Positions 30,873-41,255 of a stretch of DNA of 64,000 bases are shown here, one piece after another. The first letter of the stretch is position 1, and each line of letters starts with the position of its first letter. The notes beneath the pieces are model-generated. The model had not been told where the DNA came from, did not search any database, and worked only from the letters and a program-made list of their open reading frames with translations. Source of the stretch: Pyropia yezoensis (taxonomy: Eukaryota > Rhodophyta > Bangiophyceae > Bangiales > Bangiaceae); NCBI GenBank assembly GCA_009829735.1, contig CM020618.1:32340894-32404893 (forward strand), written 5' to 3'. The position numbers and the translations under genes are program-made.

Positions 30873-30959
30873 CTCTCCCACCGGGAACGTCAGAGGAACC
30901 AATTGAACCCGGGTCTCCCGCGTGACAGGCGGGCATACTTACCACTATACTATGGAAGA
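30873..30959 (-). tRNA. tRNA-Asp(GUC), complete, 15-nt T-loop insert
   Basis: All elements of a 72-nt tRNA-Asp are present once a 15-nt insert is set aside. The acceptor strand TCTTCCA pairs with TGGGAGA with one G-T wobble. T8-A9, D-arm, anticodon stem and loop with GTC, T-stem CCGGG/CCCGG and discriminator G73 are all there. The insert (TGGTTCCTCTGACGT) lies in the T-loop after TTCAAT, and its removal gives TTCAATT. Ectopic tRNA introns at such positions are known from red algae. I could not confirm a bulge-helix-bulge splice motif by eye. The 5' part is host DNA, while the 3' part with the insert matches the element-borne type, so insertion appears to have rebuilt a whole tRNA gene at the upstream edge of the array. 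Confidence 0.8.
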
Positions 30960-32294
30960 TGTTCTTTTGCTTGTACAGCGAAGAACCAGTCGTATATTTA
31001 TTCGCTTAATCACCGACTTTCTCTGTTGTCAGCTTCGCGCATATGTTCATAAAACCCACGATGCCAAACAGAGAGAGAGCCACCACATTGGATGACAGGC
31101 CATCAAATCTGCCATGTCTGCTCCGGATCAGACAGCAGGCTTGAACAAACAAATAGCTCGCGCACGAGAGTAGATACGACAACATGGAGTGTGTCCTCGG
31201 CTCGACGTGAACAAAAGCAGCTCTGATGGCGCCGATCGAGGAACGTCTGGAGGGTGAGGTGATGGATCAGTAACGGTACCACTCCATATAGCACGCGAAG
31301 ATATTGCGCGCTATTGCTCGATCGCTGAGGCCCGTCACTGAGAGTCACTGCAGCGGTGCCGCATCTGCGTTCTATCGTGACATAGTACTTTTTCAAGGAA
31401 GCACCTCCGCCCAGCTGTTGGATCTAAGCTTCTGTTTGCGTCGAGTCGCACCTCCAACATCGGGATGGGCCAGCAAGGCGACGTAAATAGGCCCGCTTAA
31501 GGTGCAGCGACTTTGAGATAGGCCTGCGTTTGCGTTGCAAACCCCCCCCCCGGAGCGGCTGCAGCCGCGGGGGAGGCGGCTGCAGACTGTTGTGGCCGAC
31601 GGGGGGGGTACGGCTCCAGCTGGGGGGGGCATGGCTGCGGTCGGCTGACTCTGGGGAGGGCGATTGACGGCGGCGGGGGTGGGCGGCCGTTGCCGGGGGG
31701 GAGGGACCGCTGTAGAAGTGGGGCAGGAAGCTCGGGGGCAGCCGCCGAAGCCTGGCAGGACGTCGGTGTCCGTCGGGGGGTGGGGGAGTACGTGGGGGGG
31801 CGGTCTTCTACTGGAGGAGTCGTCGGGCGTGGGCTGTTGCCTTCGCGCTCCTGGGGGAGTGTGCGACCGGTGCCATCAGAGGGGTTGCTTCGCAGCGGCG
31901 CTTCGCGCACCCGCGGGTCTTGGGCTCGGATGCAGCTTCGGCCCGAGTCCGAGCCCGCCCCCCCTTCCCCGCCTGCATCTTCGCAGGGTCGGGGGCCGTC
32001 TTGGGGAGACCGCACCCCCCCAAGTCGCTCGTCGAAGCCTGCGGCACCCCCCCCTCCGGTGGCCGCTGAAACCCAGGCTGCACTGGAAACGGCGTCGTTT
32101 TACGTTTTAAATGTTTTAAATGTTTTAAATGGGTGTGCCCCACGGCTGCCGCCGCCAGCCTCCCGCCGCCGCCATTCTCTTGGAAATTCACAACACTCAT
32201 GTGAAATACGCTTCCCCTCCGCAGAGCCGAAAAAAGCGCTTGGAAAATTGTTGGGTGAGCTGTCAGAAGGTATACTTGGGTGTAGCTCATGGAC
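30960..32294. other. Host flank upstream of tRNA-Asp; no firm gene
   Basis: 30960-31495 is the A/T-richer flank 5' of the tRNA and shows no coding signal. 31497-32015 on the minus strand is an open Pro/Ser/Ala-rich frame of about 172 codons with partly coding-like codons but no ATG; it could be an exon or a gene remnant, and I cannot name it. At 32100-32130 a 9-bp unit (TGTTTTAAA) repeats three times. Confidence 0.35.
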
Positions 32295-32765
32295 ACGGGT
32301 TGGCCAACACGCCCTGGGCGTGTCGAATGTCCCGCCTCAGGCGTGCCTTACACGTGTTTTAGAGCGTGTCACGCCTCACGCCCAAGATGGCCGGGCGTGC
32401 TTTCAGTGTTTCACATGAACAAGGACGCTCCCGTGGGAAAAGCGCGCGCGAGCGACGGAACGACGCCATCGGAAGGCCCGTAACAAGTGACTTTTGTCAG
32501 TTGTCTATACTTCACTGTACGCACGACTGGCAATCGCGTCTGAACCTGCTGTCCAGTCCAGCTTCAAGACGCCGTGGACCCCCCCAGACCAGCGGCAGAG
32601 CCCCAGTTATTGCACTTCACCTGGTTCTTTTATTGGAAAAGGGGGGCTATAAATAAAATTAGTGAAGGCGTGTTTAGCGTGTTTTCAGTGCTTTACGTGT
32701 TTTAACGCGTGTATTACGAGGTCACGCCTCACGCCCTCCAAAACTGGGCGTGTTTGCCAACCCTA
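32295..32765. mobile_element. Non-autonomous hAT-type element, 471 bp
   Basis: It is flanked by an exact 8-bp direct repeat TCATGGAC (32287-32294 and 32766-32773), the duplication length of hAT transposons. Its ends are inverted repeats: left ACGGGTTGGCCAACACGCCC, right (reverse complement) TAGGGTTGGCAAACACGCCC. Subterminal regions are rich in GGCGTG/CACGCC, as expected for transposase-binding repeats. No transposase is encoded. It shares the end pattern with the element at 32832-34578. Confidence 0.8.
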
Positions 32766-32831
32766 TCATGGACCAATACGATACGCGTTCCCAAATGTGC
32801 TACGCTTGACAGCTCCTGAGGATAGCGACTG

Positions 32832-34578
32832 TAGGGTTGTGCAGCCCGCCCTGGGCGTGCTCTAAGGAGCACGCCGGGCGTTCTTTAAGGCGTGTTTTAG
32901 GGCGTGTCACGCCCGCACGCCCAGGCTTTTGGCGCGGGTTTTAGGGCGTGATTTCATTTACGAAAGACTTTCATGCACAGTGAGACTTAGCAGTATGTAA
33001 ATACCCCCGACCACGACACTCCAGTAATATGCCAATCCATTGAGATGGTTCGTCTACACGGGGTCGCCCCGTCATCACCCCGCCTTGTTCTCCACCAAGC
33101 AGGGTTGATATATTTCTTAAATCTTGCCCAAGGGTGTATATTATACATATAATTATAGAAACAATCAAACCATAATTATTGTCTCTCATTTTTAATATTT
33201 TGTGCCACGGGTCCGTTACGTGGTAGATGTGTACTATATTCGACCCCGTGACTCCCCCCAGCGACTGCCAAGCAAGCATCACATGCAGAGAGTACATTCT
33301 TGTCGGCCGACTCTATCGCGTAGCAGCACGCTTCTATGCCAATGATTGGGCCCTCTCTCGACTCCCCTCCCGTGATGGTGGACTCTCAACGATGCATGAA
33401 CACCCATCTTCGAGAAGGTCGTTCTCCTGTCTCCGACACCCACTCATCCCGGCTGCGGCCTGGCATGGTCGACGCTGTTCGTGCTCACCTGGTCGCGTGG
33501 TTACTGCTGACATGCCATCAATTTTGAGCCGTGAAAGAGCAGTGATTTTTACCAAACATGTGAAAACTGTTCAATATACTTGGCTCCCAGCAAACATTCG
33601 GGGCATAATAATTGATACGGCTCTGGCCGTTGTGATGATTCATTGATAATTTCATGGTTTATCTTTAAGGTTAAATTATCGACCTCTCATCCCTGCCACC
33701 AAGCCAGGGAGGGCTCTGGGCTGTTTCACGGGGCACGTCGGCTTTAGCCCCCGCGTGAGACTCCCCACCCCCGTCTCTGTGGCAGCCTGATAGGGCCGAT
33801 TTCTGAAGAATGATGAGATTCATAAGGGGGTTCACAGCAGGTCATAGCAGCATTCCACCGAAGTACCGATGTTTCCCCGCTTCCCATTGGCTGCCGCCAA
33901 ATCCGGCAGCAGGTATCGCATACGTCTCATCCGATTCGGCGCTCCTCGTCTGACCCCTTTCCGATCGACTTTCCAGGGCTGTGCTCGAGTGACGGATCCC
34001 CCCCAACAGCGGGAAATTAACTGGCACAGTACTCTGTGGTGGCCTCCTGTGAGCACGTCACAACCGCCCGTACCTGCTGCGAACCCGTCTGTGCCACTGC
34101 AGGCTACTTTGTACTGGCCAACCAATTTCGCGGCACCTGGCCTCGGACCGATGCTGTGAGCCCCTGACAGCAGTCCTCTGCAAGACTGGGCCGGCCTGTG
34201 CAGACGGGAGATTTTTCGGCCGGTCTCACATCAAGGCATCACACGGATGCGACACGCATTTGCGGTTTTGGATGTGGTTCGGCCAAGGCCGCGGGCACCG
34301 CCGGAGAATTCTTGTGGCCCAGAATGCGTGCGCACTTGGCGACTGTTCTGGGAGATCCTGGCGACCCCACCTCGATGGAGTTTCGCTTTCAGTTGCGCTC
34401 CGCGATGAGTCGTGATCAGCAGAGCTTAAATACATTATCTCACATAGACGACAGAAGTTGCTATAATAAGTTCTGGGGCGTGCTGGGCGTGATCGGGCGT
34501 TTTCGGGCGTGCTTAAGGCGTGCTTAGGGCGCGTCACGAGCGCACGCCGCGCGAAAAGGGGCGTGCTGCACAACCCTA
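32832..34578. mobile_element. Non-autonomous hAT-type element, 1747 bp
   Basis: It is flanked by an exact 8-bp repeat AGCGACTG (32824-32831 and 34579-34586). The inverted ends are TAGGGTTGTGCAGC then CGCCC or ACGCCC, 19 of 20 positions matching. Clusters of GGGCGTG/GGCGTG lie inside both ends (about 32850-32950 and 34470-34560). The interior is A/T-richer than the surroundings and carries only short open frames with no DDE transposase signature, so it would depend on an enzyme encoded elsewhere. Confidence 0.85.
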
Positions 34579-34610
34579 AGCGACTGTACATATCTAAGCA
34601 TGTACAAGAA

Positions 34611-34671
34611 TACAGTACATGTTTCCATACACCGGTATGGAAACATACTGTATGTACTGAACCGTGCATAC
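34611..34671. repeat. Imperfect inverted repeat (hairpin)
   Basis: ATGTTTCCATAC and GTATGGAAACAT face each other across four bases, with outer ACAGTA/TACTGT sequence extending the stem after small offsets. It lies between the hAT element and the aminotransferase gene, about 150-210 bp before its ATG. Its function is unknown; it could be a small foldback element or a regulatory palindrome. Confidence 0.6.
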
Positions 34672-34824
34672 AGTGCCTTGAGCTCCCACGCGGCTTGAGC
34701 AATGCCTCCGGCGCTCCTCAGCAGCTCTCCCCGCTGGCCCCGGTCCCCACACAGCGAGCCGTAGCGCTCCGGCGGCCTTCACCCCATTTTCGTCCACGGA
34801 CGCCGGCCCGTTCCCTCTTGGCGA

Positions 34825-36612
34825 ATGCTGCTGCCAGCTCCTCCCCGTGCGCCCGCCGTTGGTCGCGCCGCCGCCGCCACCGCCGCCACCGCGGCGCTCG
34901 CGCGTCGCGGCCCGCGGCTGGGTAGCCGCAGCCTCCCGTCGGGCGCCCCGGCGACGGGCGCCGCCGCTGCCGCCGCGGTTCCTGTTGGTCTCTTGGCGGG
35001 TGGGGGACGTGGTGGACTGGACAGGGGAGCCGCCGCCGCCCCCGCCGCCGCCGCCACTAGCCCACGGGCTTCAGCGACGCCACCGCCTACTTCTGGGGGG
35101 GACGCCCCGCCTGCCGACGAGGTGGCACTGGCGTTGGTCACTGCGACGGCGGCCATGGCCCCCACCCCCACCCCCGCAGGCGATGTCAAGGACCCCAGTG
35201 GCAGTGGCGGTGATGGCCCTGGCGGTCCCCCTGCTGGGACGGCTACCCTCTCTGCCCGCGGCCGTGCCCTCCTCTCCCCATTCCCCGAGTACCTGCGGCT
35301 GGCGTTCGCCGCGGCCGACGACCCTTACGACGCCACCACCAACCCGGATGGCTACATTTCCCTCTCCGTTGCGGAGAACCGCCTGTCGGCCGACCTCGTC
35401 GCGGCCCACCTGTCGCGGCGACCACCGCTGCCGGCGTCTGCCTTGGCATACGGGCCGATGTGCGGGACGCCCGCGTTGCGGACGGCGCTCGCCAACCTCT
35501 TTACCACCTCCCTGGCGGCGGGCAAGCGCGTCATCCCCCCCGAGGCGGTGCACCTGTCATCGGGGGCGGGGGCAGTCATTGATCTGCTCGCGTCGGTGGT
35601 GGCCGACGCGGGCGACGGCGTGCTGGTGCCGACGCCCCTCTACTATGGGTTTGTGAGGGACTTCGCGTCGCGGGCGGGCGTGGCGACGGTCGCGGCGCCA
35701 ATGGATCCTGACTCTGGCTTTGCCATTACCGTGGAGGGCCTCGAGGCGGCGTGGCGGGCCAACGCCGCCCGAGTGACGCCCGTCAATCTGCGGGCGGTGG
35801 TGGTGTGCAATCCAGGAAACCCGACGGGCGCCATCATGCCAGCATCTGAGGTCACCGCCGTCGTCCGCTGGGGCCGCGCCAAGGGCATCCACGTCATCTT
35901 CGACGAAATCTACGTGCACTCGACGTTTGACCCGCCGCCGCTGGGCTCCAAGCACCAGTTCGTGTCGGTCGCCGAGGTACTGGCGGACGCGGGGGAGGAA
36001 GACCTCGGCGAGGATGTCCACATTGTGTGGTCCTTCTCCAAGGACTTTTGCGGCAACGCCCTCCGCGCGGGCGTGCTGATCACAGACAACCAGGCGGTGC
36101 GGGAGGTTTTTGCCACCGTCACCTACTTTTCGTCTGTTGCGGTAGACACGCAGGACGCCCTGACGGCGCTCCTCACCGACGCTCCCGCCCTGGACGCGTA
36201 CCTGACCGAGAACCGCCGCCGCCTGTCGTCGGCGTCTGCCGCCGCCGCAGACGCCATGGCCGCCGCTCGCCCCGCGGGAGCAACCATCACCGCCGTACCG
36301 CCCGCGGCGGGCTTCTTTTTGTGGACCGACCTACGGCCCCTGCTCAGTGCCGTGTCGGCGGCCGAGGTGGAAGCTGCCGCCGCTGCCCGGGGGGTGCCCC
36401 TGACGGGCGGGCCCGCCGACGCGTTTGCCCGTGAATACGCGGTCTTTCGGCGGCTCGTCCGCGCCAAGGTGCTCGTCACGCCTGGGGACCAGTGCTACTG
36501 CGAGCAGGCGGGGTGGTTCCGCTTTTGCTTTGCGAGCGCCTCCGAGGAAGAAGTGCGGGTTGCGTGGGCGCGCATTGTCGATGCCTTCCTGCCAGAGCCG
36601 GTGTATCCGTAG
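34825..36612 (+). CDS. ACC-synthase-like class I/II aminotransferase
   Basis: 595 codons, single exon, ATG at 34825. After about 140 residues of Ala/Pro/Gly-rich presequence comes a fold-type-I PLP enzyme. Visible signatures: the A-E-N-R-L-S box near the domain start (A-E-N-x-L-S in ACC synthases), Y-G-P-M-x-G-T-P-A-L-R, N-P-G-N-P-T-G-A, the D-E-I-Y pair, S-F-S-K-D-F with PLP lysine K406, and a C-terminal G-W-F-R-F-C-F-A holding the carboxylate-binding Arg. These fit 1-aminocyclopropane-1-carboxylate synthase-like proteins better than aspartate or alanine aminotransferases. Whether it makes ACC or acts as a transaminase cannot be told from sequence. The presequence may target an organelle. 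It is convergent with the poly(A)-binding protein gene, 717 bp away. Confidence 0.8.
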   Translation: MLLPAPPRAPAVGRAAAATAATAALARRGPRLGSRSLPSGAPATGAAAAAAVPVGLLAGGGRGGLDRGAAAAPAAAATSPRASATPPPTSGGDAPPADEVALALVTATAAMAPTPTPAGDVKDPSGSGGDGPGGPPAGTATLSARGRALLSPFPEYLRLAFAAADDPYDATTNPDGYISLSVAENRLSADLVAAHLSRRPPLPASALAYGPMCGTPALRTALANLFTTSLAAGKRVIPPEAVHLSSGAGAVIDLLASVVADAGDGVLVPTPLYYGFVRDFASRAGVATVAAPMDPDSGFAITVEGLEAAWRANAARVTPVNLRAVVVCNPGNPTGAIMPASEVTAVVRWGRAKGIHVIFDEIYVHSTFDPPPLGSKHQFVSVAEVLADAGEEDLGEDVHIVWSFSKDFCGNALRAGVLITDNQAVREVFATVTYFSSVAVDTQDALTALLTDAPALDAYLTENRRRLSSASAAAADAMAAARPAGATITAVPPAAGFFLWTDLRPLLSAVSAAEVEAAAAARGVPLTGGPADAFAREYAVFRRLVRAKVLVTPGDQCYCEQAGWFRFCFASASEEEVRVAWARIVDAFLPEPVYP

Positions 36613-37329
36613 GGGTGACTTGAGCTCGCGCGTATGGGATACGCGGCGGGAGGGGATTGGTGAGCTGTAAGTGTAGAGCGGCCAGCAGGACGGTGTGTTC
36701 ACGTTGTCAATGTAGTAAACGCGTTGGGAGGATAGCGCCATCAGCTTCACGAAATGCATTGCGGTTTGTGAGCGACTGCTCTTGTCTCGTGGTGTCACTG
36801 CATGAGGCTCCGCCATGCGTGTACGTCGGAGACCACGCCATCTCTCCACGTCTGACAGCGACAGCAATCGCCTCGCGCACCTCAGTCGCAGTGGTGACGA
36901 GTGGGGTCACGGCAGGTGTGTCAAGCAAACAATCTATGTTTTTTTGTCAACCAATGCGGGCACCCACGCACACACACTAACAGGGACTCACCAAAAGATC
37001 GCACGCATCCTCACGACAACGCAGCGGCGGCGCCGACGGTGACGGCTGAGCCGGCCGGCCACCCCCGCCTCACCCACAAGACGCACGCCATTGGCGCACG
37101 CACCCAAGGAGGCAGTGAATACACGGCGAACGGCAGAGAGAAAAAAGAAGAGTCAAAGCCACTCGGAAAACCGGGACGTCACCCGATGAGGAGTCAACAG
37201 CGAGCCATCCTTGCGAGCGTGTGCACGCGCATGCAACCATTTTTTTTTGCTTCTGCTCATACACCGCGCCGCAGGTCCAGTGACGCCGCCAATGGGGTTG
37301 GCGGCGGTCGCCAAGTCCTCTAGCGGCGG
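36613..37329. other. Convergent intergenic region
   Basis: This holds the 3' UTRs of the aminotransferase (+) and the poly(A)-binding protein (-). No open frame with coding-like codons is visible, and I see no RNA gene. Confidence 0.5.
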
Positions 37330-39789
37330 CTAACCTTGCAGCTCTGTGGAGGCTACGTGCTGGTGAAGGACGACGAGCGCCTCCGACACCTTCTCCTCGA
37401 GCGCTTGCTCGCTCTCCATCAGGTGCAAGATCTCCGCATTGTCCATTTCAAGCAGCATGCCCGTGACCTTGGCCGCCAGCTGCGGCTGAGACGCGTAGAT
37501 CCGCGGGTACAATTGCTCTCCAAGCATCTGCTTCTGCTGCGCGTCATTAGCTTCAGACAACATCTCCACCGTCAGCTGCACCGAACCCGACGCAGGCGTT
37601 GTGGATGCCTCGGACCTTCCGGCGGCGGCCGCAGACGCCGTCTCCAGAGCCGCCGTGTCGTTGCTGACATTCGCATTCCGTGCGTTCGTCGTGTACTTAA
37701 ACTGCTGGCCTGGGCCACCGCCCGCGTGGGGGCCCGCCCCGCCTGCACCGGGACCACCGCTGGCACCACCACGGCCGCCGCGACCGGGCATCGGGCCGCC
37801 GCGTCCGCCAGGCACATCGCCGCCGCGCTGGCGGTTCTGCCGACCAGGGCGGCCCATCGCGCCGCCGGGGCCCATCCCGGGGCCGCCCGCGCCAGGCAAC
37901 ATGCCGGGGCCGCCCACGCCGGGCATCATCGGACCACCCGGGCCCCCAGGCATTCCTGGCATCATCCCGGGCATGCCGTACTGCGGCATCCCCCCGGGGT
38001 AGCCGCGGGCGCCCACGGGGCCGCCACGGCCCATCGCGGCCAAGTATTGCGGGTGAGCGAACGGCATCTGCCCGCGGCCAACGCCAGGCTGACCGACGGG
38101 GGACTGCTGGTAGAAGAGTGGCGCCGGGCCGGGGTAGCTGGGGGCCAGAGGCATATCGGGCGCCGGAGGCATGCGTAGCACCCCCACCGCGCGCTGCGCC
38201 TCCAGCTGCATGCGCCGGTCCTCCTTGCGCTGTGCAAGTGCCACGTAAATGGGCTTGGAGCCCACAAAGCGGCCATTCAGCTCGGTAACAGCCTTGGTGG
38301 CCTCTTCTGGTTGCGTGAAGCACACAAAGCCAAAGCCGCGCGAGTTGCCGCGCTCGTCGCGCATCAGCTTGCAAGAGGTAATCGTGCCGTACGCAGCAAA
38401 CTCCTGGCGGAGCCGGTCATCGTCAATCTCATCAGACAGGTTCTTGACGTACAGGTTGACACCCTGGTACTTTTGCATCCGCTCCTGGCGGAAGGACTCA
38501 TGCTTCTGCCGAAGCTCCGCATCGCGCTCGGACTTCTTCTGCGCACGCCCAACATAGAGCGCCTTGGTCGCGATCTCCTTGCCATCAAGTGCCTCGGTGG
38601 CGGCGGCAGCCTCATCGGGCTTGGCAAAGTTGATAAATGCGAAGCCCTTGGGAGTAGGCGCTGCGTCGGAGCCGCTCGGCGCGGGCGTCGCCGGCACGTG
38701 GATGGACGTCACCTCACCGTAGGGCTCGAACAGCTCGCGCAGCTTCTCCTCCGTGCAGATAGAATCGTCAATGTTCTTGACGTACACATTCGTAAAGGCG
38801 CGGCTGATCTGACCGCGCTCTTCCCGCTCCCGCTTGGACAGGAAGGGGCCCACGAACACCTTCCGGCCCGCCAGCAGCATCCCATCTACGCGTTTCATGG
38901 CCGTCTCGGCCGACTCTGGGGCCTCAAAGTGAACAAAACCAAACCCACGGGACTGGCCCTGAGCGTCAGTGGCAACCTTGCACGACATGATATTGCCGAA
39001 GGCAGAGAACGTGTCGTACAGCTCCTTGTTGTTGATGCTCTTGTCCAGGTTCTTAATGTAAACGTTGCCCTGCCCAATCTTGCGCACACTGGCGTCACGG
39101 TGCTTCCACATCAGCCGAAGCGGGCGGTCCTTGGTCGCGGGCGACGCGAAAAAGTTCATCGTATCAAGAGCCCGCTCCGCGTCGGCCACGTTGTGGAAGT
39201 TGACATAGCCGTAGCCGAGAGACCGACGGGTGACCACGTCCCGGCACACACGAATCGACGACAGCTGCCCGACGGCGGAAAAAACTTCAAACAGGGACGC
39301 CTCGGTCACCTCGGGATCGAGATCCCCCACGTACAGCGTCGCCGACGCGTGAGGGTTGCTGCTGCCCGTCGCACCCGGAGGGAGAACCGACGGCAGCATC
39401 GGCATGGGCGGCATCCCGACGGGGATCCCGCCAGGGACAGGGAGCATGCCCAGCGCAGCCATTTGCTGCTGCTGCGCCACCACTGCCGCCGCCTGCTGGG
39501 CAGGCAGCGCCGCCGCTGCAAACGCGTCGGCCGGCGGCACGACCGCGGGGGCAGTCGACGCCGCGGCTGCGGCGGCGGCCGCCGCCGACGCGGCAGCAGG
39601 CACGGGCGCCGACGCGGGTGTCGCGGCCGCCGCGGCCGGCGACGACGGCGACGACGACTTACCGTCCGCGGCCGCGACGGGGGCAGCGGCCGCTTCCGTT
39701 GTCGACGTCGAGGCGGCGTCGGCCGTGGCACCGTTGGGCGCTTCCGCGGCCGGAGCAGCCACAGGGGTCTCAGACGAGGTGGTCGCCAT
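37330..39789 (-). CDS. PABP: Poly(A)-binding protein, cytoplasmic type
   Basis: 819 codons from ATG 39789 (M-A-T-T-S-S-E-T); the open frame upstream is not needed. About 145 Ala/Pro-rich residues lead into four RRMs at roughly 150-228, 240-318, 333-425 and 445-520. Each has an RNP2 (L-Y-V-G-D-L, V-Y-I-K-N-L, V-Y-V-K-N-I, L-Y-V-K-N-L) and an RNP1 (G-Y-G-Y-V-N-F, R-G-F-G-F-V-H-F, K-G-F-A-F-I-N-F, R-G-F-G-F-V-C-F). A Gly/Met/Pro-rich linker follows. The C-terminal MLLE/PABC domain (about 735-805) contains K-Q-M-L-G-E-x-L-Y and G-M-L-L-E-M-D-N. The order is that of PABPC proteins, which bind mRNA tails and eIF4G and recruit PAM2 partners. The N-terminal extension before RRM1 is unusually long. 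It is divergent from the glutamyl-tRNA synthetase gene. Confidence 0.95.
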   Translation of the reverse strand: MATTSSETPVAAPAAEAPNGATADAASTSTTEAAAAPVAAADGKSSSPSSPAAAAATPASAPVPAAASAAAAAAAAASTAPAVVPPADAFAAAALPAQQAAAVVAQQQQMAALGMLPVPGGIPVGMPPMPMLPSVLPPGATGSSNPHASATLYVGDLDPEVTEASLFEVFSAVGQLSSIRVCRDVVTRRSLGYGYVNFHNVADAERALDTMNFFASPATKDRPLRLMWKHRDASVRKIGQGNVYIKNLDKSINNKELYDTFSAFGNIMSCKVATDAQGQSRGFGFVHFEAPESAETAMKRVDGMLLAGRKVFVGPFLSKREREERGQISRAFTNVYVKNIDDSICTEEKLRELFEPYGEVTSIHVPATPAPSGSDAAPTPKGFAFINFAKPDEAAAATEALDGKEIATKALYVGRAQKKSERDAELRQKHESFRQERMQKYQGVNLYVKNLSDEIDDDRLRQEFAAYGTITSCKLMRDERGNSRGFGFVCFTQPEEATKAVTELNGRFVGSKPIYVALAQRKEDRRMQLEAQRAVGVLRMPPAPDMPLAPSYPGPAPLFYQQSPVGQPGVGRGQMPFAHPQYLAAMGRGGPVGARGYPGGMPQYGMPGMMPGMPGGPGGPMMPGVGGPGMLPGAGGPGMGPGGAMGRPGRQNRQRGGDVPGGRGGPMPGRGGRGGASGGPGAGGAGPHAGGGPGQQFKYTTNARNANVSNDTAALETASAAAAGRSEASTTPASGSVQLTVEMLSEANDAQQKQMLGEQLYPRIYASQPQLAAKVTGMLLEMDNAEILHLMESEQALEEKVSEALVVLHQHVASTELQG

Positions 39790-41255
39790 TGTTATGGGTT
39801 GGAATGCGGTCGACGGAAAAAAGAGTCCGTGTGCAGAAGAGAGGGCGGGCGCGCTGCTGAGCAGCGGTCGTGATCTGCGCAAGAGCGGGAAGGAAGACAC
39901 AGACAGCTCACCATGCCGAAGCCAACAGACAACAGGCACACAGCGACAACACACTAGAGGTCAGTGACATTGCCATTGAGAAACGGTAGGGACCGTAGCA
40001 CTCACAGCAGATCTCAGAACAGTTGCTCCAGACCTGCACAGGCGCCAGCGGTCCGGCGCAGGCACCTCACGCGACTGAGAAACCAACAGGTACATACCTC
40101 CCACCAACGCTCGCCACCCCGCCACCACAGGATATCGCTCACAGCACACACACAGCACAGCAACCTCCCACCCCCAACTACATGTCCTCTTCCACTCGTT
40201 TCCGGCCTGCCACACGGCAAGAGGGGGCCAGCCCCCCAAGGGCCCAGAGACGGCAACGCAAAACGCACCTCGACAGCCACCACCGGGCTGCTCTCGCTGA
40301 CAAACGTCGCACCAGAGGCAACCCCCGTCACCCTACACGGGAGCCCCCACGCACCACGTCGCGTCCTACAGCCCGTAGGCAGTAGCAAGCGGCGTGGGGC
40401 AGAGGGGCAAAAAGAGGACTCGGCGGCGGACGGCCGAGGCAATTTCGAGCGCCGCTGGGACCCTGCCACGGCCCGGGCAGCAGCGGTGGGTTGTAAAGGT
40501 GTGGGCACACCCACCAGCAGCACAGCCGATAAGGTGCGGGGCGGGACAGGGCGGGTCGGGACGGGTCGGGGGCGGCGCGGGGAGAGGGGCGGAGCAAGGC
40601 GAGCGTCGGCGGGTACTGGCGGTGGACACACGACGCCGACGGACGCCGCTGCGAATGGCGCACAGCAGAGCCGGTGCGGGGCGCCCAACAGGGCCACAGG
40701 GACAGGTGGGCGACGGGCGCGCAATTGGTTAGTGGTTGCTGTCGCCGGTGCGCCGGCGTTGTGGGGGGGGGGGGGCGCCGCGGGGCAGCCGACCGACCGC
40801 CGGCGCCGGGGAGGCCGGCGGCGGCCCCCCCCCCCAAGCACCACAAACCGCGGTGGGCGCCGACGGCGGCCGCCGGGGCGCCCCCTCATTGGGCCCACAG
40901 TCTTACAGCAAAGCGAATGTCGTGAGGGTTTTTACGTGACAGCCGAGGGAGCATCCACGAAGTATGGTAACGAATCATGGAAGTGGCCCCCAGAAAGATC
41001 TGTCTCAGAAGAAATTGTGTCTGACTTGCGGATCGAGTCGTTCCATCTTCCCTCAGATGAGCGCAAGTTGGTGGCAAGTACACCAATCTCCGCAGTACCG
41101 ATCACCACGTTTGCCCTCGCCCACGCTGAACATGTTCGCTCGCGACGTCACCCGCCCCGCGCCCCTACCCTTCCGGGCTCGGACACCCCGCCTGTCCCCT
41201 TCCACGTGCAGCTTTCCTTCCCTCCTCCGCCACTCCTTGACCTTTCTGTTTCTCT
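39790..41255. other. Divergent promoter region PABP / GluRS
   Basis: A 1.47-kb region between two divergent start codons must contain both promoters. It is GC-rich with poly-G and poly-C runs (for example near 40769 and 40827). Long open frames cross it on both strands but lack domain signatures. No defined promoter element can be named. Confidence 0.45.

Noticed and set aside
3074-30959. Repeated tRNA-Asp pieces as LTRs or primer-binding sites of an LTR retrotransposon
   Set aside because: The repeats are only ~80 nt and are tRNA gene sequence. There is no gag-protease-integrase set, and the RT type and RLE domain are of non-LTR elements.
31103-31396. 97-codon minus-strand frame with a possible start
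   Set aside because: Codon use does not match host genes, no homology is recognisable, and it lies in the A/T-rich flank of the tRNA.
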